A stretch of DNA of 64,000 bases. It comes from Naasia aerilata (GTDB lineage: Bacteria > Actinomycetota > Actinomycetes > Actinomycetales > Microbacteriaceae). The position numbers were made by a program, and so were the translations under genes. Location: NCBI RefSeq assembly GCF_030296595.1, contig NZ_AP027731.1, forward strand, positions 930,001 through 994,000. Reading direction: 5' to 3'. How positions within the stretch are numbered: position 1 is the first letter of the stretch; each line of letters opens with the position of its first letter. The notes below the pieces were generated by a model. It was not told where the DNA came from. It did not search any database and saw only the letters and a program-made list of their open reading frames with translations. Of the stretch, positions 1 to 10,304 are shown one piece after another.

Positions 1-34
1 CTGCGGTGTCGGAGGTGCCAGGCAGAATGAACGG

Positions 35-3000
35 ATGACCGGCGGCGCGCTCGACCGCTTCTCCCCGGCGACCCGTGAATGGTTCGCCGGGGCCTTTCCC
101 GCGCCCACGGACGCCCAGCTGGGCGCCTGGGACGCGATCTCGAAGGGCGCCAACGCGCTCGTCGTCGCCCCGACCGGGTCAGGCAAGACCCTCGCGGCGT
201 TCCTCTGGTCCATCGACCGGCTCACCGCCGCGGGTCCGGTCGAGGCGGGCGCTCCCCGCACGCGCATCCTCTATCTGTCTCCCCTGAAGGCCCTCGGCGT
301 CGACGTGGAGCGCAACCTGCGCAGTCCGCTCGTCGGCATCACGCAGACCGCGAAGCGCCTCGGCAGCACGCCGCCCGACCTGCGCGTGGGCGTGCGCTCG
401 GGCGACACCCCGGCTTCCGACCGCCGAGCCCTACTCAAGGATCCGCCGGACATCCTCATCACGACGCCCGAGTCCCTCTTCCTGATGCTCACCTCGAGCG
501 CGCGGGAGACCCTCCGTGGCGTGCAGACGGTCATCGTCGACGAGGTGCATGCGGTCGCGGCGACGAAGCGCGGCTCGCATCTCGCGCTGTCCCTCGAGCG
601 GCTGGATGCCCTGCTCGAGCGTCCCGCGCAGCGCATCGGGCTGTCGGCGACGGTGCGGCCCCTCGAGGAGGTCGCCCGGTTCCTCGGCGGGCGCGCCCCG
701 GTCACGATCGTGTCGCCGACCTCGACGAAGCGGTTCGACCTCCGCGTGGTCGTCCCGGTCGACGACATGAGCGACCTGGCCGCCGCTCCCCCGCCGGATG
801 GCTCCGCGGCCGCGCCGACGAACGGCTCGATCTGGCCGCACGTCGAGGAGGCGATCGTCGACCTCGTCACCCAGCAGCGCTCGACCATCGTGTTCGCGAA
901 CTCCCGGCGCCTCGCGGAACGGCTCACCGCGCGGCTGAACGAGGTCTACGCCGAGCGGCAGGAGCTGGAGCTCGCCCCGGCCGGGCTTCCGGCCGCGCAG
1001 ATGACGGCGCAGAGCGGCTCGACCCGCGGCGCCGACACCCTGCTCGCCCGCGCGCATCACGGCTCGGTGAGCAAGGAGCAGCGGGCCACGATCGAGGACG
1101 ACCTCAAGAGTGGGCGGCTCCGCGTGGTGGTGGCGACCTCGAGCCTCGAGCTCGGCATCGACATGGGCGCCGTCGACCTCGTGGTGCAGGTCGGCTCGCC
1201 GCCGTCCGTCGCGAGCGGCCTGCAGCGCCTCGGGCGCGCCGGGCACCAGGTGGGCGAGGTCTCCCGCGGCGTCATGTATCCCACGCACCGCGCCGACCTC
1301 ATCTCCTCCGCCGTCGTGGCGGGCCGCATGGTCGCGGGCGAGATCGAGGCGCTCTCCGTGCCCGCCAACCCGCTCGACATCCTCGCCCAGCAGACGGTCG
1401 CGGCCTCGGCCATGGACGACCTGGACGTCGAGGAGTGGTACGACCTGGTCCGGCGCAGCGCGCCCTTCGGCTCCCTTCCCCGGTCCGCCTACGAGGCGAC
1501 CCTCGACCTCCTCGCCGGGCGCTACCCCTCCGACGAGTTCGCGGAGCTGCGACCGCGCGTCGTCTGGGATCGCGACGCCAACACGATCGTCGGCCGGCCC
1601 GGCGCCCAGCGCCTCGCGGTGACGTCCGGCGGCACCATCCCGGACCGAGGGCTCTTCGGCGTCTTCATGGTGGGCGACCCCGGCACCTCGTCCCGCGTCG
1701 GGGAGCTCGACGAGGAGATGGTCTACGAGTCGCGCGTCGGCGACGTCTTCGCGCTCGGCGCGACCAGCTGGCGGATCCAGGAGATCACCCACGACCGGGT
1801 CCTGGTGACCCCGGCGTTCGGCCAGCCGGGCCGCGTCCCGTTCTGGAAGGGCGACGGCATCGGGCGGCCGGCGGAGCTCGGCCGCGCCATCGGAGCCTTC
1901 ATCCGGGATGTGGGAGGCCTCGAGCCCGGCGCCGGGACGGAGCGGGTCGCGCGCCTCGGCCTCGACGAGCGGGCGACCTCGAACCTCCTCGCCTACGTCG
2001 CCGAGCAGCGCGCCGCGACCGGCACCGTGCCGACCGACCGCACGCTCGTGGTCGAGCGCTTCCACGACGAGCTGGGCGACTGGCGGGTCGTGCTGCATTC
2101 CCCGTACGGCATGCAGGTGCACGCCCCCTGGGCTCTGGCGGTCGGGGCCCGGGTCGAGGAGCGCTACGGCATCGACGGCAACACCATCGCGAGCGACGAC
2201 GGCATCGTCGTGCGCATCCCGGACACGGACGCCGAGCCTCCGGGCGCCGACCTCTTCGTCTTCGATCCCGACGAGATGGACAGCATCGTCACGGCCGAGG
2301 TGGCGGGCTCCGCCCTCTTCGCGTCGCGGTTCCGGGAGTGCGCCGCCCGGGCCCTGCTGCTTCCGCGCTACAACCCGGCTCGCCGATCCCCGCTCTGGCA
2401 GCAGCGCCAGCGCGCCTCCCAGCTGCTCGACGTCGCGCGGAAGTTCCCCTCCTTCCCGATCATCCTCGAGACCATCCGCGAGGTGCTGCAGGACGTCTAC
2501 GACCTGCCCGCCCTGGACACGATCACCCGCGAGATCGCGTCCCGGAGGATCCGGATGGTGGAGACGACGACCGAGGTCGCGTCGCCCTTCGCGAGCTCGA
2601 TCCTCTTCGGCTACGTCGGCGCGTTCATGTACGAGGGGGACAGCCCCCTCGCCGAGCGTCGGGCCGCCGCACTCTCCCTGGACGCCTCGCTGCTGTCCGA
2701 GCTGCTCGGCCGGACCGAGCTGCGCGAGCTCCTCGACCCCGGTGTCATCGATCGCACCGAGAGCGAGCTGCAGCGCCTCGCGGAGGACCGCCGCGTCCGC
2801 GACCTCGAGGGCGTCGCCGACCTGCTGCGCCTGCTCGGCCCCCTGACGACCGAGGAGGTCGCGGCTCGTGTCCAGCCCGAGTCGTCCGCCGAGTCGGCCG
2901 GCTGGCTCGCCGAGCTTGTCTCCTCGCGCCGCGCCCTCCAGGTCTCCTTCGCTGGAGGCGACTGGTGGGCCGCGATCGAGGATGCGAGCCGCCTGCGCGA

Positions 3001-4563
3001 CGCGCTCGGCGTCCCCCTGCCGATCGGCACACCGACCGCCTTCGTCGAGCCGGTCGACGATCCGCTCGGCGATCTGGTCGGCCGGTACGCCCGCACCCAC
3101 GGTCCGTTCACCGCGGCCGCCGCCGCCTCGCGACTGGGCCTCGGCGTCGCCGTGGTGACGGACGCCCTCCGCCGGCTCGCCGTCGAGCGTCGCGTGGTGG
3201 ACGGCGAGTTCCGGCCCGGCGGCCAGGGCACCGAGTGGTGCGACGTCGAGGTCCTCCGCCGGCTGCGCAGCCGCTCGCTCGCAGCCCTGCGCAAGGAGGT
3301 CGAGCCGGTCGACCACGCCGCCTACGGCCGCTTCCTGCCGTCCTGGCAGCAGGTGGGCGGCAAGCTCCGCGGCGTGGACGGTGTCGCAGCGGTGCTCGAC
3401 CAGCTCGGCGGCGTGCCAATCCCCGCGTCCGCCTGGGAGAGCCTCGTGCTGCCGAGCCGCGTCCGCGACTACTCCCCCGCGATGCTCGACGAGCTGACCG
3501 CGACCGGCGAGGTGCTCTGGTCCGGCTCGGGCGCCCTGCCCGGCAACGACGGCTGGGTGAGCCTCCATCTCGCGGACACGGTCGCCCTCACCCTCCCTGA
3601 CCAGCCGGAGCCCGAGCTCAGCCCCCTCGAGCGCGAGATCCTCGCCGCGCTCGGCAGCGGCGGCGCATTCTTCTTCCGCCAGCTGTCCGACTCCGTGGGC
3701 AGCCTCGACGACGCGCTCATGACGACCGCGATCTGGAACCTGGTCTGGGCGGGCCTCGTGACCAACGACACGTTCGCGCCGCTCCGGGCCCTCGTCGGCT
3801 CCGGCGGATCCGCGCACCGCCAGCCGCGCAAGCCCTCGCGGACCCGCTCCTTCCGGGGCCGGAGCCTCCCGCGCCCCAGCATGCCGTCGCGATCGGGTGC
3901 GCCCATCGTGGGCGGTCGCTGGTCGATCGTGCCCCTCGCCGAGGACGAGCCCACCCTCCGCGCCGCCGCGACGGCCGAGCTCCTGCTCGACCGGCACGGC
4001 GTCGTCACCCGTGGAGCGGTGGCGAGCGAGCGCGTTCCGGGCGGCTTCGCACTCGTCTACAAGACGCTGAGTGCGTTCGAGGACAGCGGCAAGGCGAGGC
4101 GCGGATACTTCATCTCCTCGCTGGGTGCCGCCCAGTTCGCTACGTCGGGCGCGGTGGACCGGCTCCGCTCCTTCAGCCGCGACCCCGGCGACGAGCAGCG
4201 GGAGGTGTCCTGCATCGCCCTGGCCGCCACCGACCCGGCCAACCCCTACGGCGCCGCGCTGCCCTGGCCGCAGCTGGAGGGACACCGCCCGGGACGCAAG
4301 GCGGGCGGCCTGGTCGTGCTGCTCGACGGCGACCTCGCGCTCTACCTCGAGCGAGGCGGCAAGACGATGCTGACGTTTATCTCCGAGGCCGGCGCGCTCA
4401 CCCAGGCCACGGCGGCACTCGCCGACCTGGTCCGCAGCGGGGCGGTGGACAAGCTGGCGATCGAGAAGGTGAACGGCGACTTCGTGCTCGGGACCGACGT
4501 GGGCCGGGCGCTCGAGGCCGCCGGCTTCTCGGCGACCCCCGCGGGCTGCGACTCCGTGCCTGA
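35..4563 (+). CDS. lhr: Lhr-type ATP-dependent DNA helicase (frame broken near its 3' end in this assembly)
   Basis: Superfamily 2 helicase of the large Lhr class, which translocates on single-stranded DNA and unwinds duplexes during repair. Visible motifs are Walker A APTGSGKT near residues 45-52, the DEVH box near 169-172, the motif V stretch LELGIDMG and the motif VI arginine region QRLGRAGHQ; a long winged-helix/beta-barrel Lhr core and C-terminal domain follow. The reading frame runs straight into the next gene because of a C5 run at 4536-4540. Adding one C gives the C-terminus ATPRGLRLRA followed by TGA at 4561-4563, which overlaps the GTG of nei by 8 bases, for a protein of 1509 residues. 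The ATG at 35 has only a weak upstream GGAGGT at 11-16, too distant to be ideal. Confidence 0.9.
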
Positions 4564-5350
4564 GGGCGACACCGTCTACCAGGCTGCCCGCCGGCTGGAT
4601 GCGGCGCTCCGCGGACGGGTCCTCACCGGCTGCGATGTGCGAGTGCCGAAGTACGCGACCGTGGACCTCACCGGCCAGGTGGTGCACGAGGTCGTGTCGC
4701 GCGGGAAGCATCTGCTCATGCGCGTCGGTGACAGCACCATCCACTCGCACCTCAAGATGGAGGGCGTCTGGCAGGTGTACCCCACCGGCGGCCGCTGGCG
4801 CCGGCCCGCCCACGAGGCGCGCATCGTTCTCGACACCGCCGAGTCGCAGGCCGTCGGGTTCGCGCTCGGCATCCTCGAGATCCTCCCCACCAGCGAGGAG
4901 GAGGGCGTCGTCGGGTACCTCGGACCCGACCTGCTGGGCCCCGACTGGGATGCGGCGGAGGCGGAGCGCCGGCTGCGCGCCGAGGGGGCGCGCCCGATCG
5001 GCATCGCGATCCTGGATCAGCGCGTGATGGCAGGACTCGGCAATGTCTACCGCAGCGAGGTGTGCTTCCTGCGGGGCGTCCTTCCCACCCGGCCCGTGGA
5101 TCAGACCCCGGACCTTCCCGCCTGGATCGACCTCAGCAAGCGCGTCATCACCGCCAACCGCGACCGGGTCGAGCGGATCTTCACGGGCAACACCCGTCGC
5201 GGCCAGGGCACGTGGGTCTACGGGCGGGCCGGAAAGCCCTGCCGGCGCTGCGGGACCCCGATCCGGATGGAGTGGCTCGGCGACCCGGTGGTGGAGGGCC
5301 GCGGAAGCACCGACCGGCAGGTCTATTGGTGCCCGCAGTGCCAGTCGTGA
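4556..5350 (+). CDS. nei: Fpg/Nei-family DNA glycosylase/AP lyase
   Basis: Base-excision repair glycosylase that removes oxidised bases and nicks the abasic site. The family needs a free N-terminal proline as nucleophile; here GTG at 4556 is followed directly by Pro2-Glu3 (MPEGDTVYQ), so this GTG must be the true start. The C-terminus carries the zinc finger with two CxxC pairs (CRRC and CPQC), and the total of 264 residues is normal for the family. It overlaps the repaired end of lhr by 8 bases, so translational coupling is likely. In the raw sequence it is in frame with lhr and looks like a fusion, which would abolish the Pro2 chemistry; I consider that artefactual. Confidence 0.9.
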   Translation: MPEGDTVYQAARRLDAALRGRVLTGCDVRVPKYATVDLTGQVVHEVVSRGKHLLMRVGDSTIHSHLKMEGVWQVYPTGGRWRRPAHEARIVLDTAESQAVGFALGILEILPTSEEEGVVGYLGPDLLGPDWDAAEAERRLRAEGARPIGIAILDQRVMAGLGNVYRSEVCFLRGVLPTRPVDQTPDLPAWIDLSKRVITANRDRVERIFTGNTRRGQGTWVYGRAGKPCRRCGTPIRMEWLGDPVVEGRGSTDRQVYWCPQCQS

Positions 5351-5520
5351 CCTCGATGTGAGATCGCACGAGCGCGGCCGGCCCCGGTCGTCACGCGTCC
5401 CCCGAATGGCCGCTAGATGAACGATTTGGTAACGGCCCTACCGATGTCGGCGCGCCTCGATACGCTTCGACCACCGGCCGCGTGCCACCCACACGAAGCG
5501 GACGACACGAAACGCGCTAC

Positions 5521-5589
5521 CGATGCCCGGCCCCAGGCAGCGCGCGGCTGAAGACAGGGCCGAATCACCCCGAGACGAGCGGTCACGCG
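5521..5589 (+). promoter_or_regulatory. Leader of first small membrane protein, copy A
   Basis: The 69 bases before the start codon align with those before the next small gene (about 5988-6059). Shared blocks are CGATGCCC, GAAGAC-GGG and CCCCGAGAC-AGCGGTCA, then ATGACCAC. Further upstream (near 5463-5501) CGCTTCG and CGAAGCG can form a 7-bp stem. This may be a conserved promoter-proximal element or a structured RNA leader; the sequence alone does not decide. Confidence 0.5.
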
Positions 5590-5850
5590 ATGACCACAGC
5601 ACCGCCCCCTGCCCCCATCACCACGACCGGCGAGGTCGCCCTCCCCGTCAGCTCCGGATCCATGCTCCGCATGCTCAGCGAGCAGTCCGAGCCACAGCAC
5701 ACGTATGCCGTGCCGCGCGACCACGCGCACTCCTCGCGTCGGGATTCGTTCCGCCCGCGGCGCCGCGGAGAGGTCGCCCTCCTCTGGAGCGCGACCGGCT
5801 CGCTGATGCTGGCATCCACGGCGCTCGTCGCGGGCGTGCTCATCCGCTGA
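5590..5850 (+). CDS. Small membrane protein with single C-terminal membrane segment, paralogue A
   Basis: An 86-residue protein I do not recognise. It starts MTTAPPPAP, has a proline/threonine-rich then arginine-rich soluble part (SSRRDSFRPRRR near residues 48-59), and ends in one hydrophobic segment of about 20 residues just before the C-terminus, so it is probably inserted with a short outside tail and a positive cytoplasmic face. The next gene encodes a protein of the same plan (MTTA start, SGSM motif, arginine-rich middle, terminal membrane helix) and the two share their upstream sequence, so I infer a local duplication. I chose the ATG at 5590 because the similarity to the second copy begins exactly there. 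Confidence 0.6.
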   Translation: MTTAPPPAPITTTGEVALPVSSGSMLRMLSEQSEPQHTYAVPRDHAHSSRRDSFRPRRRGEVALLWSATGSLMLASTALVAGVLIR

Positions 5851-5987
5851 CACCCCTTCTGGGGGTGCGGCGCTAGCACAGTCGGAGCCTCTGCGACACC
5901 CTCCGCAGTACCGGCACCTCGTCACGTACCGTTTCTGTCACCGGGTCGTACTACCCGGCTCGTCGGTGGGGACGAATCGCAGGAAGC

Positions 5988-6059
5988 GATGCCCCGCAGC
6001 ACGAGTCGTCCCGGGCGAAGACGGGGTCAACTGAGCCCCGAGACAAGCGGTCAGATGCC
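5988..6059 (+). promoter_or_regulatory. Leader of second small membrane protein, copy B
   Basis: Counterpart of the leader at 5521-5589. It holds two good hairpins: CCGGGT/ACCCGG just upstream at 5941-5958, and GGGG-ATCGC pairing with GCGAT-CCCC around 5969-5995. A third possible pairing is GGGGTCA with TGAGCCCC at about 6023-6039. The last block, CCCCGAGACAAGCGGTCA, is nearly identical to copy A. The arrangement hints at a structured leader RNA, but no known class was matched with confidence. Confidence 0.45.
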
Positions 6060-6305
6060 ATGACCACTGCATTCGATGTCACCAGCGCAGCTCCTCTCCC
6101 CTCCGGCTCCATGACTCAGCGCGTCGCCGACGCGGTCGTCCCGCTGATCGGCGGTCGCGCCCCGTCGACGCGCCGGTCCAGCGCCGGCCGCCGCCAGACC
6201 TACGTCGCCCGCTCGGCCGACCGCTTCCTCGTGCGCGCGGCGACCGGGTGCCTCGCTGTCGGCGGCCTCCTGCTGTCCTTCGGCGTCACCAGCCTCTTCC
6301 TGTAA
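6060..6305 (+). CDS. Small membrane protein with single C-terminal membrane segment, paralogue B
   Basis: An 81-residue protein without a recognised family. It begins MTTAFDVTSAAPLPSGSM, has an arginine-rich stretch around residues 38-57 and ends in one hydrophobic segment of about 22 residues at the very C-terminus. Its architecture and its leader match the preceding gene, though the sequences have diverged apart from the first residues and the SGSM motif. It lies tail to tail with the carbohydrate cluster, whose last gene ends 20 bases away on the other strand. Function unknown; a membrane-localised peptide regulator is only one possibility. Confidence 0.6.
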   Translation: MTTAFDVTSAAPLPSGSMTQRVADAVVPLIGGRAPSTRRSSAGRRQTYVARSADRFLVRAATGCLAVGGLLLSFGVTSLFL

Positions 6306-6324
6306 GCGTTCGGCCTCCGACCCC

Positions 6325-8439
6325 TCACCGGACCCGACCGGTAAGGACGCGGTCTGCGAGCCTCTCGCCCAGGTCCTCGACACGGTGGATGCCCCGGACA
6401 TGGGCGACGGGCACCCAGGGCAGCCAGCGGCGGTTGAGACCGTATCCGCGGCGAGGCGAGAAGCTCCAGTGCTCCTGCTGCCAACCCGGCCCGCGCAGGT
6501 CGAAAAGCCGTCCGTCTCGGGCCAGCATGGTTGTCGTACCGTGGGTCACCAAGCGGGCGACGGCCAGCCAGTGGTCGTCCTCTGTCTCCCGGTAGAGCCG
6601 CGCGAATGCTGAGGCGTTCACGGCGAGGAAGCCATCGGTCATCGAACAGCCGGTCGTTATGAGCTGATGCCCGATGGTGCTCACTCCCCGCTTCCAGTGG
6701 ATGTCCGCCTCGGCATCGACGGGCATCGGCACATTCCAGATGTAGATCCAGGTCTCGGCGACGGACGCGGCGGACAGCGCTCGATCGAGCCAACGCCGGT
6801 CCCCCGTCGCCTCCCACAGGTCGAGGAATCCTTCGGCGGAGAGGATCGCCGCCTCTTTGTCGACGACGTCCGGGTTGTCGAGCGTCGCTCCGGCGTACCA
6901 GCCGGAGCTTCCGCCGGCGTTCCACCCGTAGTCGGCCGCCGCTATCGCCCCGTCGAGGTACCGGCGCTCAGCCGTCGCCGTCGCCAGGGCGGCGAGGAAC
7001 GGGACGACGACGTACGCCGCCGAATCCGAGACATCGAGGGGACGTCCGGTCCCCGCCTCCCAAGCCCGCGGCAGCGATCCCCCGCGCTCTGCTGGGACAC
7101 CAGCCAGTCTCCGCCCTTGCAGCACCAGGCCAGCCAGCCTGGGCGATCCCGTCCCCGCTCTCGCTCCCACCGCCACGCATCGAGCACCGCGAGGCAACCT
7201 TCCGCCACGGAGCGCGCATACACCGCGTCCGCGTCACGATATCGCCGGTACGTCGTGGCCTCGCCTGAGCGCCCCGAGAACCCCTCCGCGCTTGGCGGGT
7301 CGAGAGGATGCCGGTGAACGTGTCGATGACCCGCTCGCCCAGATCGCGGAACCGGGTTCCGTCTACTCCCGATGTCGACTCGGCGACGCGCAGCAGCACA
7401 TATGCCGCGTCCGTGTTGGCGCCCACGAAGCCCATGACCGCCGAGTCATCCTCGTCCGTGCGTTCGGGGGCCACCGCATCCGACTCCAGCCTGATTCCAG
7501 TGCGACCTCGCACAGTGATGACCTGCTCGGCCAGCACAGCCGTGCAGTCCTCGACTACTGCGTGAAGATCCGCTTCCGCCACCGTGGGATTCAGAGCCTG
7601 CCAGGCCCAGCGCCACACGCTTCCCCAGCACTCGACCGGCCCCGCTGAATGCCCCGCACGGAAGGCGACGGCGTACCGCTGGGTGACACCGTCCGTCGTG
7701 GGATGGTACCTGCGGCGCCAGGCGGGCAGTTGAAGCAGCGGGAGGCCGCCGCTGCTGTACGTGAGCTCCCCTCGGACCCCGGGAAGCGGACGCCCAGTGT
7801 CAGTCCGTCCGCTTCCTGCACGGTTCCGAGCGAGGCGAACGCGAACCGGGGGTCCACCAGCGTTTCGCCGCCATTCGCGGTCCGCCCGTCCTCCGCAATG
7901 GTGGTGCCGTCGGGGTCAAGATGAAGCACTCCGAGCCAGGCGCCGCCCGGCTTGCGAAGTGCGAACACAGGGGCGGCCATCCGGTCCTCCCGGATCAGGC
8001 AGTGCCGGACCCGGGCGAGGCGAGATGGCCTTCCGGCGAGCGCACGCTCCGCCACTCGCGGGGCGTCCCCGTAGGCGACACCGGGAACGAACGCCTCAGC
8101 CTCGGTCCACTCGCGCACCCCGGTCGGGAGGGCGATGGAGGTCCCGAAGGCCAGAGGCGCGCTTCCCCGCACCCGCACCTCGCGGGCCAGGACCACGGCG
8201 TCCTCTGCCACGGACCATCGGTCCTCGACCTCCAGTCGGCATCCTCGGGCGAGGGAGACGACGGCGGTGCCGGTGAATCCGGCATCGGCAGGGTGGACGC
8301 CGTCGTAGGGAACCGAAATCCCGCCGTCCGGACGCTCGACCTCAACCGGGCGTGGCTGGACGAGGGACCAGCCCTCGAGTTCGACACCGACTCCCCATGC
8401 ATCGCCCGCGGCTACCGCGGCGACCGTCGGCGCGTTCAT
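6325..8439 (-). CDS. Putative (alpha/alpha)6-type carbohydrate-active enzyme, paralogue 1 (three frame breaks)
   Basis: Protein of 705 residues after repair, with no signal peptide, so cytoplasmic. The N-terminal third looks like a beta-rich domain and the remainder like helical repeats of an (alpha/alpha)6 barrel; landmarks are WYAGATLDNPDVVDKEAA and the IWNVPMP region. A second gene at 16793-18959 shares these landmarks (TLDNPNLVDKEAA, LQNVPNVP), so the two are paralogues. I cannot assign a glycoside hydrolase or lyase family. Frame changes lie at C4 7777-7780, near 7281-7299, and at C5 7079-7083; restoring one base at each gives a continuous frame. The ATG at 8439 overlaps the permease stop as ATGA, and it is the last gene of the cluster, so it probably trims imported oligosaccharides. 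Confidence 0.6.
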
Positions 8440-9302
8440 CCCTTGATCCCGCTCGAGGCGATGCTCGGCACGATGAAGCGCTGAAAGACCAGGAACATGA
8501 CGACGATCGGAATGGTGAGCAGCACCACCCCAGCCATCTGCACCGTGGGCAGGGTGTAGTTCTGCGCCTGCAGGCTGTTGAGCCCGACGGTGAGAACGAA
8601 CAGGTCGGGGTCCGAGGTCATGGTGACGGGGACGAGGAAGCCGTTCCAGGTCCACGTCCCCGCGAGGATGGCCTGGGTTGCGATCCCGGTGATGCTGAGC
8701 GGCACTCCGATCTGCAGGAAGGTGCGGAACCGGCCCGCGCCGTCGATCGCTGCGGCCTCCTCCAATTCTCTCGGCAGGGTGCTGAAGGACTGGCGCATGA
8801 GGAAGATCAGAAGCGGGTTCACGAGGAAAGGGATCACGAGCGCCTGGTAGCTGTTCAGCCAGCCGAGGTCGACGATCTGCAGATAGAGCGGGATCAGGTA
8901 GGCCTGCAGCGGCACCATCAGCACCGCGACGATGGCCAGGAACACCAGCTGGCGGCCGCGGAATCGGAAGCGGGCAAGTGCCCATCCCGCGAGCGTGTTG
9001 ACGATGACGGCCCCGAGCACCACGCCTGCCGTGACGATGGCGGTGTTGAGGTACCACTGCCCGATGGGGGCGTGGGTGACCACGTAGCTGTAGTTGTCGA
9101 GGGTGAGCTGGGTGGGCGGCACCAGCGACAGATAGTCCGCGGGCGACAGCAGCGAGGCGTACAGCACGAAGAACAGCGGTGCGGCCATCACGAGCGCGAA
9201 GAGGATGAGGAACGCGTACCGGATCATGGAGAGCGCTCTGCGACTGCCGCTCGCGCTCCGCGGCGAAGCTGCTGCCGCCTGTCGGGTCGCGACCGCGCTC
9301 AT
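8436..9302 (-). CDS. Carbohydrate ABC transporter permease, MalG type
   Basis: Inner-membrane permease of 288 residues with six predicted membrane segments. The cytoplasmic EAA loop that docks the ATPase is visible at about residues 182-201 (EAAAIDGAGRFRTFLQIGVP). It overlaps the MalF-type partner by four bases upstream (stop/start overlap at 9299-9302) and the putative hydrolase downstream by four bases, so the three are translationally coupled. No ATPase gene lies in this cluster; in related bacteria such importers commonly share one MsiK-like ATPase encoded elsewhere, which I infer here. Confidence 0.9.
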   Translation of the reverse strand: MSAVATRQAAAASPRSASGSRRALSMIRYAFLILFALVMAAPLFFVLYASLLSPADYLSLVPPTQLTLDNYSYVVTHAPIGQWYLNTAIVTAGVVLGAVIVNTLAGWALARFRFRGRQLVFLAIVAVLMVPLQAYLIPLYLQIVDLGWLNSYQALVIPFLVNPLLIFLMRQSFSTLPRELEEAAAIDGAGRFRTFLQIGVPLSITGIATQAILAGTWTWNGFLVPVTMTSDPDLFVLTVGLNSLQAQNYTLPTVQMAGVVLLTIPIVVMFLVFQRFIVPSIASSGIKG

Positions 9303-10242
9303 ACGTCCTCCTCCTTGGGGCCGAGACGTCTGCTGACGATGCCGGCGACCAGCACGAGCACGAGCAGAACGACCGTGGCCGCGCTCGCGTAGCCGAGGGC
9401 GTTGAGCCGGAATGCCTGCTGGTAGATGAAGACGACGATCGTCGACGTCGCGCCCGCAGGGCTCCCGAGCACCGTGCCGCCGGAGATCACATAGGCCTGG
9501 TCGAAGATCTGCACCGCCTGGATCACTCCCGCCACGACGACGAAGACCGCGAACGGCCGGATCCCCGGCAGCGTCACGTGCCAGAACCGCCGAAGCACGC
9601 CGGCGCCGTCCATGCTCGCCGCCTCGTAGAGGAAGTCGGGGATGGTCTCGATCCCGCCCACGAAGATCACGATGTACAGCCCCACGAACATGTAGACGTA
9701 GACGATGACAAGGAAGGCCAGGGCCAGTCCCGGGTCGGCATACCAGGTGGAGTTCGGCAGGCCGAAGGCGGCCAGACCCGTCGCCGCCGGTCCGCCTTTG
9801 ACGAAGAGCTGCATGAAGATCGTCGTGATGGCGACGGTCGAGGTCATGTACGGGACGAAGTATGCGGTGCGCAGGACGCTCCTCCTCGACGCACGCCGTG
9901 CAGCGCGGCGGCCACCAGCAGGGCGAGCAGCGTCTGAGCCGGCACGACGCCGAGCACGAACGTGCCCGTGATTCCGAGCGAGCGCAGGAACGCAGGGTCG
10001 CCGAAGAGCTGGGCGTAGTTGTCCAGCCCCACGACTGATCGCCGCCCGAAGTCGAACTTGCTGACCTGCTGGAAGCTGAGGAGCACCGACTGCACGATCG
10101 GCGCCACGAACCACCAGGCGAGCAGCACTACGGCGGGCGCGAGCATGAGCCACGCGGCGCCGGTGTCCCTCCTCGCCCCTCGGTCGCTGGCGCTCGAGGT
10201 GCTACGGGTGATCAGTGCACCGGGAACCGGGGGTGCGGTCAC
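9299..10242 (-). CDS. Carbohydrate ABC transporter permease, MalF type (one frame break)
   Basis: Partner permease of the same importer; 314 residues after repair. The N-terminal part has a membrane segment (AWLMLAPAVVLLAWWFVAP) and the C-terminal part the EAA loop (YEAASMDGAGVLRRFWHVTLP). The frame changes around 9880-9886, between the LVAAALHG stretch and LRTAYFVPYMTS; one restored base near the GG pairs joins the halves. The GTG start at 10242 is preceded by GGAG with a 6-base gap. It sits 62 bases downstream of its binding-protein gene. Confidence 0.8.
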
Positions 10243-10304
10243 GCTGTTCTCCGTTCCTCGAGGGGAGGCGGCACTCGCCCGCCGCCTCCCCGACTCGGCG
10301 GGGG

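Noticed and set aside
431-4813. Long antisense open frame of 1460 codons opposite lhr
   Set aside because: Amino-acid composition is Arg/Gly/Glu-heavy without domains; typical mirror frame of a high-GC gene.
35-5350. Single 1771-residue Lhr-Nei fusion protein
   Set aside because: The glycosylase needs a free N-terminal proline, and a one-base loss in a C5 run at 4536-4540 explains the lost stop; the repaired lhr ends in ATPRGLRLRA with an overlapping nei start.
5440-6059. ydaO (c-di-AMP) riboswitch
   Set aside because: Only loose resemblance of the 3' block; the diagnostic GGGGACC part is missing and no covariance support can be given here.
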